Part shown: positions 23,139-34,987 of the stretch, one piece after another
Position numbering within the stretch: position 1 is the first letter of the stretch
How the letters are laid out: every line of letters starts with the position of its first letter
Assembly: GCA_048772705.1 (NCBI GenBank)
Contig: JBLWGC010000133.1
Span: forward strand, 62,001-126,000
DNA: 64,000 nucleotides
Origin: Leidyana gryllorum EB-2025a
Taxonomy: Eukaryota; Apicomplexa
Reading direction: 5' to 3'
Notes under the pieces: model-generated
Databases searched by the model: none
What the model saw: only the letters and a program-made list of their open reading frames with translations
Told to the model about the DNA's origin: nothing
Made by a program: the position numbers and the translations under genes

Positions 23139-25097
23139 ATGTATGACTCCCCTCAACAAAAGTCCGAACGTCCTACCAGTGCTAGTTCCAGTGGGCACAA
23201 GAAAGCTATAACTAGGCAAGACTCCGATAGTTCATATGAGGAACTGAAGAGTGCGCCTTTTTCCCCCCAAAGGTCTCGGACACAGGCAGCAGCCACAAGC
23301 GGTAGTACATCCTTCTCTCGTATCTACCCGCCCGCTGCCGATATCAAAGCGACTGTTTTCCTATTTGTCAATCCAACATCGGGAGGAAATGCGGCCGCCG
23401 CTTTCACCAAGGCTGGACTCGCAAACGCAGTTCTGCGTAACCCAAATGTAGAACTGTATGTTGCGGACATACGCGATGGAAGTTCCGGAGACAAACCGGC
23501 TTTCCTGCAGCTGCGCGAAGTGGTACGCCCATACGCAACCCCAAAGCGACGCCATGTCTCTTTCTAGGTACAAAGGGCACAGCCTACCGATCGTATAATC
23601 GCTGTCATGGCTGGCGGAGACGGCACAGTGCTGTGGGGAATCAGTGAAATCTGGGAACACGGAATCGATGACTCTAAGCTCGTAGTTGGTGTCATCCCCT
23701 ATGGAACAGGTGAGCTCGAAACTTATCACTTCCAAGTTCAAAGTGTTGTGGAGCGGAGTGTTATACCCTGTGTGTGTGTGTGTGGGGGTGTGTGTTTGGA
23801 ATGTTATACCTCCAATGCCGCCCCCCCCCAAAGGTGTCTCTATCTCCACGTCTCCCCACTCTCTGTTCGTCTCTTTGCTAAATCGCGTGCGTCGTTTCAG
23901 GGAATGATTTTGCGCGGGCATTGGAATGGTCCCAGTTCAACGCACTGAATCCGTTCAGTCAAGACATGTTGGCGTTGAAGGGGCTGGCGCAGGAGTGGTT
24001 GGACGCTCCGGTAATTCTTCACGATCTCTGGGATGTTACTGTGACGGTCAAATCGAGGGGCAGCTTCAAGAAGATCGATAGTAAGAGTCGAGATAAGAAG
24101 GTGCTGGTGGACTCGGAGGGTCGGCCCCAGAAATCATTGAAGCGGAAGATCTGCAATTACTTTTCGTGAGCGATCGATTTCACACAACAACGGGCCCCTT
24201 ATGTCTCGCAGACTTGGCATAGAATCGCGAATCGGAATTGGTTTTGACAGACATCGGAGTACGAACGCTGTCCGGAACAAGATGGTCTACGTGCAGGAGG
24301 GCGTCAAAAAGACGTTCCTCCACCACAGAATTGAAGTTAACAAATTGATTAGACGTATGGTGACTTATGACGAAGGAAGTGAGTACAAGCGATCTTCTGC
24401 CCCAAACAAATCTCGCGCGCCCTCCACAGAGAACAACGCTGTTGTGGTCTTCGACAACGACGACCCCAAAGCTCGGCACTTGTATCGTAAGTGACCTTTG
24501 ATCGGCGGGTTGTAGGAATAAATCGCCGCCGCAGGGTGCGGGAGTTTGATCGCAAGCAATATCCCCTCATTCTCCTCCGGTCTGGATTTATGGCGCCACG
24601 CGGGCCGTCTCGGTCTAAAGGCTGATAACATCAAAGAGGACGTAAGCTACGATCACTACAGGAGGTGCAACCCGCTTTTCAACAGCCTGATATCAAAGAG
24701 CTCTTGTCGGCTCAACAGTATATGGGCGATGGAAAGATTGAATGGGTATCCTTCAGCGGGATACCCACGCTGGGCACAGAACAGGTGAGCCCGCGCGCAC
24801 ACGCACACACACACACCTTCTTATGGCAGCTGGTGGAGGGTTTGGGGAAACGTGTTCATCAGGGGGCGGGGCCCTTCGAGTTGGAGTTTTACGATTTGGA
24901 AGAAAATCATCGCGTATACTTCCAGATTGACGGCGAATTTTACCAGATGACTCGCCCTGACAGGTGGGTGTTACCAGGCGGCATTGAGGGGTCGAACGGT
25001 TTTCTATGGCAGGATCGTCATCAGTCACTTTAAAAAGGTGTCGTGCTTGGCTAACAAGGAACGAAAGGGCGCCTGTATACGGAGTGATTCAGCATGA
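23139..25097 (+). CDS. Diacylglycerol kinase (catalytic plus accessory domains)
   Basis: Phosphorylates diacylglycerol to phosphatidic acid. After a Ser-rich N-terminus comes the catalytic domain: ATVFLFVNPTSGGNAAA, then across introns RIIAVMAGGDGTVLWGISEI (the GGDGT nucleotide-binding motif) and KLVVGVIPYGTGNDFARALE, the split falling inside GTGND at a 191-nt intron (23710-23900). The accessory domain follows: GIESRIGIGFDRHRSTNAVR, KMVYVQEGVKKTF, ASNIPSFSSGLDLWRHAG, then IEWVSFSGIPTLGTEQ, LEFYDLEENHRVYFQIDGEF and, over a last intron, RIVISHFKKVSCLANKERKG, stop at 25095-25097. No C1 domain, EF-hand or membrane segment is visible, unlike most animal isoforms, so membrane recruitment is unexplained. 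Confidence 0.9.
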
Positions 25098-25177
25098 ATA
25101 GTTGGGGGGTGCAAGTTGCACTCAGTGAGCCTATAAACGGAACAACTGTGTGATCTGTAGCAGAAGGCTGAGTCCCA

Positions 25178-26308
25178 ATGTCACCCGGTTTCGCCGGACT
25201 CAGTGCGGATGTCTTCACCCACATCTCCTCGTTCCTGTCTCACTTAGACGTCTTGCGAATCGGTCGTCTGAATAAGTACTTCAACCAACTGATAGCTCGA
25301 GACGACCTGTGGCAAGTGAAATGTCTTCGAGAGAAGCTACCCCCTCGGAGGGGGCAGGCACGAGCCCACTACGAGGCACATCAGTCCGCCTACTACGTGA
25401 TTGAGATAGCCTCGCCCAGCCTGCACGAGGATCTGCATCTCTGCAGAGATTTGCACCAGGTACAACAGGTCCTTCAATCCGAGCTAGCGAGTGAGGATCG
25501 AGTCTCCATCCAAGCCCTGTGCCGCACCGGCCTCGATCTACTACTCTATACCGTATGTGGCAGCAGGTAGGCCTTTGGTCCCGAGAAAAACGTTCGATGT
25601 GTGTTTGTGTGTCTCGACAGAGTGTTGTCCGTGACTCCGCTTTATGACGCCATTACGGTCAGTGCGGGGACGACGGTATTTGAGTTTCACTATCTGGGAG
25701 GTTTGACGGACGATTTGCAGCAAGACACGAGCAGAGAGACTGTAGACCAACAACAAAGTGAAACAGCGTCCGAGGCAGACGGCGGACTCAACCAGCCCCA
25801 CCACGGAGTACCACCGATAACACGATATCGAGAAGGGAGCATCTGTCGATATCAGTTGACATGTTGGACTCTGAACCACCAGAAAGCATTCAGTAGAAAT
25901 CGCAGCCCATTGGATCCGGCTGTGATTCCGGAGGTCTTTTTGGATATCACTCTGCAGCCGGTAACAGTGGAGTTGGACTGCCAGCACCTTCCTCCTTTGC
26001 CATTGGCCGGTGTCGTACTGCACCCTGACCGGATGACTCAACCGTTTCCAGTGTGGATGCCTTTGTCCAGAGTGATTGTCGGCGCCCAGGGCACGACTCT
26101 CTTTCTGAAGGCACCGCCCAAGGAGGAAGCGGTGCGGGAACTCGAGGACCAAGCGGCTGTCAATTTGCAAATATTTGACGGAGTCACATACAGTCGCAAA
26201 CTATTGCGCATTGGGAAGAATGAAATGCGAATCACCGCGCCCGCGTACCACGTTCAGCCGCTGGATGGGATGGCCCTCGAGATTGCCCCTGTGGTCTCTC
26301 TCACATAA
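25178..26308 (+). CDS. F-box protein
   Basis: ATG 25178. Residues about 7-55 form an F-box (LSADVFTHISSFLSHLDVLR, IGRLNKYFNQLIARDDLWQ), the Skp1-binding module of SCF ubiquitin ligases. One 58-nt intron (about 25567-25620) splits an Arg codon. The remainder (about 300 aa) is unfamiliar and alternates hydrophobic beta-like stretches (AITVSAGTTVFEFHYLGG, PVTVELDCQHLPPLPLAGVV, RVIVGAQGTTLFLKAP) with charged linkers, so it may be a substrate-recognition domain. Ends at 26308, 40 bp before the next gene on the same strand. Confidence 0.75.
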
Positions 26309-26348
26309 ATTGGGTCTCGGAAAAAAATAAGAAACCCCAATACCAATA

Positions 26349-26680
26349 ATGACCGAAGACTGGGCGACAGCGCTGCTTGCGGCCTCAGCCCCTCCAACCA
26401 CAACAGAGGCTGTGAAAGGTGAGTGGTCAGAGAGAGTGTGTGTATATATCTGTGCAGTTACAGGCGACCATCAAGTGATATCGTCAGCCGTTGTCGAAGA
26501 CAAAGTGCAATATTACCATCGTATGATGGGGGCATATCGTGCTCCAGAAACATTTTTCAAGCCAAATGGGAATGTAAGTTGAATTGTTGGTTCAGATTGA
26601 AGCGAAAAATTGCTTTGACACAGAGCAGCAATCCTCTATTTACCGAGGTGATTCAGACTGAAATCGCAAAGATGAAATAG
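26349..26680 (+). CDS. Small protein of about 78 aa, unknown
   Basis: Three exons: MTEDWATALLAASAPP..., a 46-nt intron after GTGAAAG (about 26420-26462), DHQVISSAVVEDKVQYYHRM, a roughly 50-nt intron (about 26574-26623), and SSNPLFTEVIQTEIAKMK, stop TAG 26678-26680. Phases agree at both junctions, which supports a real gene despite its size. There is no signal peptide or membrane span, and I do not recognise the family. Its stop lies 1 nt from the stop of the convergent RGG gene. Confidence 0.55.
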
Positions 26681-26681
26681 A

Positions 26682-28278
26682 TCAAACCGCCTCAATTCCT
26701 GGAGGCATCGGAGTCGGACCGCTGTCAGCAATTACTCCTTTATCAGCTGTGGAACTCGACGGTGGCGAAACCGCCGTCTGTTTCTCCTCCACATTCTCAT
26801 TGTTCCCTGCGAGAGAGAAGAGCGCAATAATTATGCCCACCAGCGATCGACTCTATATTTTATGAATCAAATCAATTTACCTCGGTCTGCGGCGCGCTCC
26901 TTATCCCAGTTGTCGTGACGGCTGAATCTGCTGCCCCCTCCTCCACCACCTCGAAATCCGCGGCCGCGATATCCACCTCCAGCGCGGTCTTGATAATACG
27001 ATCCTCCACCTCCGTACCCACCACCTCCCCGTCCCTCACCACGATAGTAGTTCCGGCCACCTCGCTCGTGATGCTGGAACGGGCGCTCTCCGTCTCCATA
27101 GTGGTGCTGCTGTCCGAATGACGACCATCCACCTTCATGTCGATGAAATGTCCCGCCACGTCCGTAACCACCGCGCCCTCTGCGCCCACCGTCTCCGGAC
27201 CCTTCATAGCGACGTCCTGTCCATTCGGTATTGTGCGGTCCATCCCGGTAGTTAGGGGAGTGATAGTCGCGGCGTACACCTCCGCCTCCTCCACGCCCGC
27301 CTGCACCCCGGAAGCAAAATGAGTCACTCTCAGCAGAACAAAATAGATCTTTTCTGTCTAACAGTGTGGCCAAACAACCAATCAACTACATCAACCGACC
27401 CAGGCAGGAGTCAGTCAAACCAACCAACCAACCAACCCACAATTTCAACTCATAAAAATAGCCACTCAATGACTCAAATCAGGCAATGATAGATCGATCG
27501 ATTGGTCATAACATCTTACAACAATCACATTGAGCATCTTCAATAACAATTTTACATACAGTTAATCAGTGTGTGCACAGACACCCAGGTGTGTGTTTGG
27601 CATTGGGAGACACAGGGTTTGGTTTTGACGCTCACCGGAGTAGCCTTGATGAGAGCCCTTGGGTGGGCTGTGTGTAACGTCGGCTGAAGACCCACCAGCG
27701 GTGGCGTGGGTACTGCTCTTATCTCGATCTCTTTCAACGCTGCCGTCGCCCGGAACCGATGAGGCCTTGGGTTCAACAGACGGAGATGCGGCTGAGTGAG
27801 AATGCTTGCGTCGCACTCCCACATGCAGTCCTGCCTGACGTCGACGTTGTTCCATCTTAAAGTACCAGACACAGTCACGACAGTCACATTCTGAGCTGGG
27901 CGTCATGTCTCGCCGTCTCACGCCTCGCTGTGAAGGTCGATGGGGTTTGTCTTCGACTCCCTGAGAAGCGCTGACAGAGCCTGATCGTCTTTCACTGGAA
28001 GTTCGAGACCCACTTCGCTCCTGAAGTGGTGGCCGTTCCTTCCGATTCCCGTTCCCCTTCCGATCACCTCCTCCTCCTCGATCAGACTCTGCCTCTGGCT
28101 GTTGCTTCTCGGCCGGAGTGGGAGGGGGAGGTGGCCCGGAGTGCTTATTCGGGCGGCGGGGCGATTCCTGCGCTACATGTTTGCGCGCGCCCTTATTTCG
28201 GAAGGCCCTATCCAGCTCTGAAGACTCCGAGTTCTGAACCTGTGGCCCGAGCTGGCGACGAGGGGCCGGCGGCGGCAT
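26682..28278 (-). CDS. Arg/Gly-rich (RGG) probable RNA-binding protein
   Basis: Exon 1 from ATG 28278 is charged and disordered (Pro, Arg, Glu and Ser rich) with a short Cys-containing motif CDCRDCVWYFKMEQRRRQ. I join it over a 335-nt intron (27635-27301, GTGAGC...GTGCAG) because the downstream Gly-rich exon has no in-frame ATG and the phase fits (...QGYSG/GRGGGGG). That exon is a long RGG/Tyr-rich tract (YGRGGTF, YYRGEGRGGGGYGGGGSYY, YRGRGFRGGGGGG), typical of proteins that bind RNA and condense. A final intron (about 26880-26805) leads to NNENVEEKQTAVSPPSSS... and the stop at 26682. No RRM or KH domain is visible. The alternative is two genes separated at the long intron. Confidence 0.6.
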
Positions 28279-28307
28279 ATGTCTTGATCTAGACGGGTCG
28301 CAATATC

Positions 28308-30018
28308 TTAATTTTTTCCTCTTTCGCTTCCACCTAAACCATGAGCAGTATCAGTGATAGGGTACCTGCAGTGTGACCCAAATGCGTCCATACTACAGTT
28401 GACTGTTTGTCCACGGATGTGGAAAGCGACCCGCGCCTGCGATCATTAGTGATAATTCACTGCTCGTCCTCACAGCGACTTACGCGACACCGCCAGCGAT
28501 TATGAGAAGGACCCACGCCCAATTGGCAAAATCGAATGTTTGGTGTGTGCGACATCTGTACACCAGCATCCCAGCGATCGTAATCCACGCCACCAATGTG
28601 GATATTATTCCGCTCGTCGCGCTTCTGTTGGAGAAAGTGACAGACATTTGGCGCCAACATCACTTACATCCCGACTATTCGTCCAAACTGCCACCACGCG
28701 GGTTTGTAGGTACCCAGAATGTTGTTGGCCATGTTGGCCGGGATGACAAGAGACTCTCCGTATGCCGAGAGGAACGCTGCGATAGAGTTACGTAGATACT
28801 CCCCAAACGTCGCGTGATCGGCCAGAAGATTGGCCTCATCGCTCTCATCCGCCGATCGATCAGTCATGGCTCCGGACATTCCATGTGGCGTGGAGTGGCC
28901 TGACATTGAGGGAGACTGAGATGCAGATATTGGTGACGAGGGTGAGCCCTGAGGGATGCGGAGAGGAGGGCGCAGCGCTTTGGGGGGAGCCTCTGATTCA
29001 TCGCCAGGCGACTCCGGAGACTCTACAGGTCTGAATGCTCGGGCTTCTTCTGCAGCGTCTTCGGCTGCTTCTTCCAGATTCACGAAGGGGACCACCTCTT
29101 CAGCCGCGGTGCGGGCCTCTGAACTGTCACCAATGTCCCGAGCACTTCTCGGCTCGTCGCCGTTGGCCTTCTGAATCTGTCCGTGTAACTACGGAAGGAG
29201 GCAGTGATGCTTTCAAAGCTGCTGTGAGGCCTACCAGGAGAGCTGTGAAGACATCGTCGAGGACGATGTATACGACTGAAAGTCTGAGAACGATGGGAAC
29301 GCTATCTGCAATGGCAATGTAAACTCGCTGGGTGGTGACACACACGTACCCACAAAGTACATTAATATCATAGAGATCAGGAAGGGAGAGAGTTGTCCTT
29401 CGGCGTGCACTAAGGGTGGAATGGGTGTCACTGAGCGAAGACTGCTCCCTATGAAGGATCCCAGAATTCTCAGTACTCCGACACAGACAGCAGTAGTGAC
29501 ACAGACGACGGCCGGGTCCCTATTGGCAAACAGATTGTGGAGCGAAATTCGGTCTCACTTGATGCTAATGATACTCTCGAAGGTGACGGTTAAAAGTGCT
29601 GCTTGGCCTAATAGCATCCAGGCCATCAAGCGATAGCTACGTTTGACAGTTTCGATGCCTAAGATCGGCCATTGAGACCGATCCTTGGGACGGAATCGAG
29701 CTCCCCAGTAGCCGAGGATGTGGCCGAAAACCCATCCCAACTGTATCGATAGAGAGAGCCACGGAGTGTTGGGGTGCTGGCGTTATTGGCTATAGACTTT
29801 TCTTCTCTGAAAAGGAGACTCACGAGCTTCTGCTGGATGAGAGAGGCATAGATAATGGGGAAGAGCTCGTTGCTTTTAGCGACGACAAATGTGCTCAGAA
29901 AACGAAAGCTGATCTCCGGATAGGGGAATTGGTGGCCGTGGACGACCCAAAGGAGAGAGTCCCGAGCTATTCGGACCGAAGCCGAACTCAGACGTCTTAA
30001 ACGCTGACCGTTTGCCAT
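28308..30018 (-). CDS. Polytopic membrane protein, family unknown
   Basis: ATG 30018 (MANGQRLRRLSSASV). Hydrophobic segments appear in order: LFPIIYASLIQQKLLGWVF, LMAWMLLGQAALLTVTFE, VVCVTTAVCVGVLRILGSFI, PFLISMILMYFV, then across introns SVPIVLRLSVVYIVLDDVF. A long acidic/Ser-Pro loop (about 29170-28790) follows, then AAFLSAYGESLVIPANMANN, a helix SGIISTLVAWITIAGMLVY and another FANWAWVLLIIAGGVA, with a short hydrophilic C-terminus ending at 28308. That gives about seven or eight membrane spans. Introns are phase-consistent, including one inside the last membrane region. It could be a transporter or channel; I recognise no signature. Confidence 0.55.
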
Positions 30019-30069
30019 CGACCGATCAATGCACCCTGCCAATATCAAGAGCCAAAATTCTGTTCCAGA

Positions 30070-30790
30070 TCATACACCCAGTGCACCAGGAGCAAATGCT
30101 CTGAACATGCCACCCAACTGGCGGGAATCTATCGTAACGGATCCAGGACTCCGTTTGCAGTCTACACCCATCACATTCTCAATAGGCAGGGCTTTGGTGG
30201 AAGCAGCAGCCACCACCATACAGTCTTCACCAGGCGAAATGGCGCAATGCAACCCCCGTCCCTCACTGCCACCCATCACAGCCCAGGTGATGCCATCGTC
30301 CGTGGTGTCCTGATTTTCAGAGATCCAAACATTGCTCCCTGCTGCTGCCAAATCCATACTCACCTTCTGAGTCAGATGGAACTTGGACCCATTGAAGAAA
30401 AGGGTGGTGCCTTCGCCCGCAATGAAAGCTTTCACAACGGAAGTCTCGTCGTCAATTTGAATCTTAGACTGCAAACGGGAGAGAAGGGAGGTGTTGAAGA
30501 TGAAAATGACGCCGACCGCTTACCCCGTCGCCTTGGGTGTAGGTATATCCTTGAGTGGAATACATGTAAGAGTCTTGGGCCAAGTCGCAGTGCCAGTACC
30601 AGCCGTTCATCTTGTCTTGAGACCAGGCCCACATGACAGAGCCGTCGCCATTGAACATGGCGAGGGCATCACAACTGCCGACCAAGGCATTCATGTAGGC
30701 CTCGTTCTCCGGAGCGCCCTGAGGACCCGGAAGGTTCTCCACACGCTTCTTGATGAGATCCTTCATGGCCTGGCTTGGTTGGGCAGACAT
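30070..30790 (-). CDS. Profilin, resembling the apicomplexan type
   Basis: Profilin binds monomeric actin and drives filament turnover. Two exons: ATG 30790 to about 30527, a 61-nt intron (GTAAGC...TTTGCAG), then 30465-30070. The order of elements matches profilins: an N-terminal helix, ALAMFNGDGSVMWAWSQDK (first strands), a hydrophilic insertion, DDETSVVKAFIAGEGTTLFF, FNGSKFHLTQKV, and the C-terminal strands GITWAVMGGSEGRGLHCAIS and GEDCMVVAAASTKAL. The acidic insertion between the first strands and the SVVKAF helix is a trait of apicomplexan profilins. At about 220 aa it is clearly longer than the usual 130-170, mainly through the insertion and a C-terminal extension. Family assignment is by eye. 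Confidence 0.65.
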
Positions 30791-30902
30791 TGTAGAGTTG
30801 CGACTGACGAAAGCACAAAATTAATAGAAATCAAAGTTACGATACACTGTCTCCTCCTAACACTGTGTTACTGGCCCAGATCTGCTATATAGTCACGAGT
30901 GA

Positions 30903-33900
30903 TTATCGCCAGTAGAGTGCCCACTCATGCAGTTTATCCACTACAACAGGGAAAAGAGAACGAACCGACACATCTACTACATCCCTCATGAGATACTGCA
31001 CGGCCTCCGCTCCGTCCAAATCCAGCCGTAAACGCTCTGCAACCTTCGACTTGAACAACCAAAAGGAGTCTTTGAAAACTCGTCTGTGGCTGGGACTGCT
31101 CCCAATCGTAGCATTCGCCACCCCAACTTCCTCCCCTCCGTTCACCTGTTGGACGAGCAGATTACGTAACCGCCGTACGTCGGGGATGTCCGATGAAAAC
31201 GTTAACGACAACAAAGTAGAGAACTCTGAATTGCGACGACGCATTATATAGAACAAATGGGCACACTGCCCGCAAAAGGCTTCGTAAGTCGCACTCTGCA
31301 AACCCCCCAGCGAGTCCACCATCTCCTTGGTAATCTTCATTGGCACTTGGGCAAAAGGCTTGGGGTCATTGCCCAAGATGTACCCAAAGTCGATATGGAA
31401 AAAGCGGCCAAGGGTATCAACCATCAAGTTATCCTACGAAAATCAAAGATCATGTCACCAATGGCCAATCCAGACGACCAGGATATAGCGGCTCCGAACC
31501 ACACACGTGTGTGTGTGTAAACACCGCATGGAGGAGACATCCGTTTGAAACTTACTTGATGTCGATCGCCAACTCCAAGCACGTAGGTGAGCACCGAATA
31601 CGCGGCGGAAGATGCTATGAAAGCATTGAAGTTGTCAACTCCGGCGCTCAGCAACTCGCAAGTGGGACTTGCATTGTGGTGTCGGCCTGAGAATGCGAGG
31701 TAGGTTCAGGGTAAAGATGCCAAGGTTCCTACCTTCGAGGATGGTTTTGAGTGAAATTTCATTGGATTTCTTCAACTGCGAAATCGGGGTTGCATTCTCT
31801 ACAAATTCGATGAGACCTTCGTGACACGACATTGGGAGAACTTGATATCGGAACAGATGCGTTGCAATTCCATATAAATCTTGAAATATACGACCTTCGA
31901 ACCATCTCAGCAATTGGATAGTGAGTAAATCTTGGCGCAAGTCATCGTTCGATTTGAATAGGAATTTCTTTGTGGTTGTCGCACCAGTGTTGGGGTTTCG
32001 CACATTGCACGACAAAACCAGGGGATACTTGGAGCTCTTGATCACGAAGCTCTGTCCTGGATTGACGCCAGTAAACCACAGTTCGGGGTCGGTCGGAAGG
32101 GGGAAGGAGGCGTTCAATGGTTTCTCGAGGTTGCCCCGAGGTCCTTTGGTAGGATCTCGGAAGCTGTTGGTCGCCCTCAAGCTGGTTTCCAGCAACGTTT
32201 CGTGCTCCCGAACGGCTTGAGACCGTATCTCATCGTCTCCAGTGGGGTTGAAGAGGGCCGAGAGTCCAAAGAGACTCCCGGTCTGTTTCAGACGAGGCAG
32301 AGGAGTCGAAGCCTGAACTTCTGACCCTGATCTCGCTCGATGAAGTATTAGAGGGGAGCCGCGGGGAGGTGCGGGTTCACTGGCGAGCTGACGAGCCATG
32401 CGTGGAGTTGTTGGCGAGCTTCTGGGGGAGGCTGGGAGGGAATAGGACATGAGTACGGGAGGGGCGGATGCCATGGGTCCTGCAGCACTCTTGATGGGGG
32501 GCCCGGACATTCCAGTGGCTAAGCTTTTGCGAAGCTTTTCGGTCCGGCGATCAGCCGTGTCCTGTCTGTTGAGGTTCTCGGCCAATCTCGTCAAAGTGCG
32601 TTTGAGCTTCACTTGGCAGTAGAAGGCTTTCAAGAACGACATTGACCCCGGCGGGAAATGTTGAGTCTCGACCTCGTCGGCCTTCTGGATCAACGCGAGT
32701 AGGAGCGTTCGAGCTCGCGTAGGAGTGGCCACCAGCGGTCCTCCCACATCACGACGGCGCAGTTGGATGGCCTCCGAACTCAAGAGCCAGAATAAGTCGA
32801 TCAAGTAGCCAAGACAAGCCGTCTTGGTCTCCGGACAAGTGCTGAGAGTCCCTAGGAGCGCATCACGCATCGTCTTCTGTAGATAGGTTTCCAGCGACGT
32901 CAGCACCAACTCGTCCTCCGCGTGACTCCCTTGAGTAAGTGCGTCCGCCGCAGTCGGCTCACCAGCGAGGGGAGCGGCAGCGTTAGGCTCAGCGGCAGGC
33001 GCTGATCGTTTTCGCTTATTCCGTCCAGACTGATAAGGTATCAGTTGAACAACAAAGAAGAGCAATGCGTGTCGATCTTTCCAGCTGGTGATCACCGAGG
33101 ACAGATTGTTGGCCACTAAATCGTGGGAATGGTCGCGGGGCAGCATCGGACTCATGGCCAACGTTTCGAGAACTAAGGTGGGACTCAAGAAAGTGCCGTG
33201 CGCAATGAAGATGGATCGCAGCTCTGAGAATTTGGACTCGGCCCATATCTCAAATAGAGCCAACTGTATTCTCTCGGAACCTCGTGTGAGATGCAATATG
33301 GCTGTGTGTGTGCGTGTGTGTGTGTGAGACGCAGGGGACTATGGAGGAACTTACTGCTGAATCCGTCCTGAGTTTGAGTGACTCGGGAAGCTTTCAGACG
33401 CGATTTGAGGCTGAAATCCGAGGTGGTGCTATTTAGGTCTCTCCAGACACAGTCTGGAAGAGCAGTCATGTAGCGCAAGCGGCATCGAGAACATACCACC
33501 CATTGGGGCAACGGGCGGATGGGGCCACGGTGGCGGGGATAATAGCGGACCGGCAACCAGATGGGAGGTGGCTTGTTGGTGGCGGCTGCGGCTGTGCTAT
33601 TATCAGAAGATCCCTTGGGAAAGGAGCGTGAGGTACGCGCGCCGCCTCCAGCCGTGGTGGGGCGCGACGTAGTTTGGGGTGAAGTTGGGTCGGAGGGGTC
33701 AGCTGCGGGGAGGTCAATAGCCACCCCGAGTTCGGAGAGAAACTCCTTTGCTTCATCGTTGAAAAGGTGGAAAGGAGGAGGTCTGTTGACTCCTCCTCTG
33801 CGTGTGAGTGCAGCAAGGGCCTCCCCTCGTGTGCGACAAGGGGGGGGCAGCGCCTCCCAGCACGCTTCAATTTTGGAAGGGCGGCATCTGACCTGTGAGG

Positions 33901-34704
33901 GAGCCGAGGGGTCCGTGCGCGCGGCCGGTGTAGTCCAATTGCGGAAGGATACCGAAGACGTTCCGAAGGTGTTGGGGAACACAGCGGGGGCTCGTTTGGG
34001 AGGAAGATCCGCAGCAGCTTTGGAGTTGACATCGCGAGGCGCACGGTTGCGGGGACCAACGGGATCCTACTGAAGGGGATAGAGGGCGGTTGATTTGGAC
34101 CGGATGACATTAAACTCACCGTGACAACCGAGACGGGGGGGAAAGCTACATTGACAGTAACATGGGGCATGATTTCGGGCCAATGCGTATCGGTGGTGGT
34201 GGTGGCCGGATGAACAGTGGCACCGTTCGGTTTATACAAAATGACCCAACCGACATCAATGGAATTCAGTGCCAAAGCCGCTCTCTCGAACCTTTTGACT
34301 ATGGCATCTATGGTGGCTTGGTGAAGCGGGTTGTTAGATTTCGGAGTGGCATAGACACTGTGGACAGCCTGATCAAGGACGGACTGGAGACGTTGAACGA
34401 GAGGTATTTTGGTCTGGTGAGGCAAACAAAGGGTGGCACAGGTTAGGCCCGCTGATGAAAAGTTCACTTGGGCTCTTCTTTGGACTCCTTCAGTGGGCGC
34501 ATAGATCGCCAGTGAGCAGCTTTTAGCAGTCTGTGGGACGTCAACCGCGTGGTTGGCCAATACTGCCAAGCCATCGACAGCGCGAACCAGAATCCGTCGA
34601 GTGCTTTCGTTCTCAAATCTCACCCTCAGCCATAGTGGCAATACACCATCAATTCCTGGCCATTGCACAGAGAGCACACGCAGCTGCTGCTCCAAGGCGG
34701 GCAT
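30903..34704 (-). CDS. VPS34: Class III phosphatidylinositol 3-kinase VPS34
   Basis: Makes PI3P on endosomes and in autophagy. The kinase core is unambiguous: KKFLFKSNDDLRQDLLTIQL, then after a short intron YSVLTYVLGVGDRHQ/DNLM, the catalytic loop split by a 126-nt intron, and FFHIDFGYILGNDPKPFAQ, the activation-loop DFG region in its class III form. GAEAVQYLMRDVVDVSV and the extreme C-terminus LHEWALYWR (stop 30903) are VPS34 hallmarks. N-terminal to this lie a helical region and a Ser/Pro-rich insertion (about 32480-32240). The first exon (ATG 34704, MPALEQQLRVLSVQWPG) should hold the C2 domain but I cannot recognise it. At about 1,150 aa it is longer than usual because of the insertions. 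The start is tentative. Confidence 0.88.
31501..31512. repeat. Palindrome ACACACGTGTGT in the VPS34 intron
   Basis: Perfect 12-nt palindrome inside the 126-nt intron that splits the kinase catalytic loop. Identical palindromes occur in three other introns of the window. Confidence 0.9.
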
Positions 34705-34826
34705 ACAAATAAATTTAGTCGCGCCCACGATTTTGAATCCCGACGCGCGATCGATCCCTCTCCCGGACAGCGGGAGATCACAATACTATTCTCCCAATAA
34801 AGATGTCAGGGGCCTATGCTTTGTGT

Positions 34827-34849
34827 GTTCGTTCGTTCGTTCGTTCGTG
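34827..34849. repeat. TTCG tandem repeat in a divergent promoter region
   Basis: Five copies of TTCG lie in the 283-bp spacer between the VPS34 and DDX19 starts. The same spacer has a T10 run just before the DDX19 ATG. Otherwise nothing recognisable is seen there. Confidence 0.8.
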
Positions 34850-34987
34850 ACTTGGAGAGTGAGTGAGTGACAGGCGGTGGCTGGGCAAAAAAGCTGATTG
34901 GGGAGGGAATCTGTCAATCTTGACAGAGAGAATGGACAGCCAAGTGTTTGGAAGGGGTCATTTTTTTTTTGAGGGCGTTGGTCCGCT

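Noticed and set aside
30903-33296. PI 4-kinase as an alternative identity for the lipid kinase
   Set aside because: The HIDFGYILGNDPKP loop and the C-terminal LHEWALYWR match class III PI 3-kinase; PI4K has a different loop and end.
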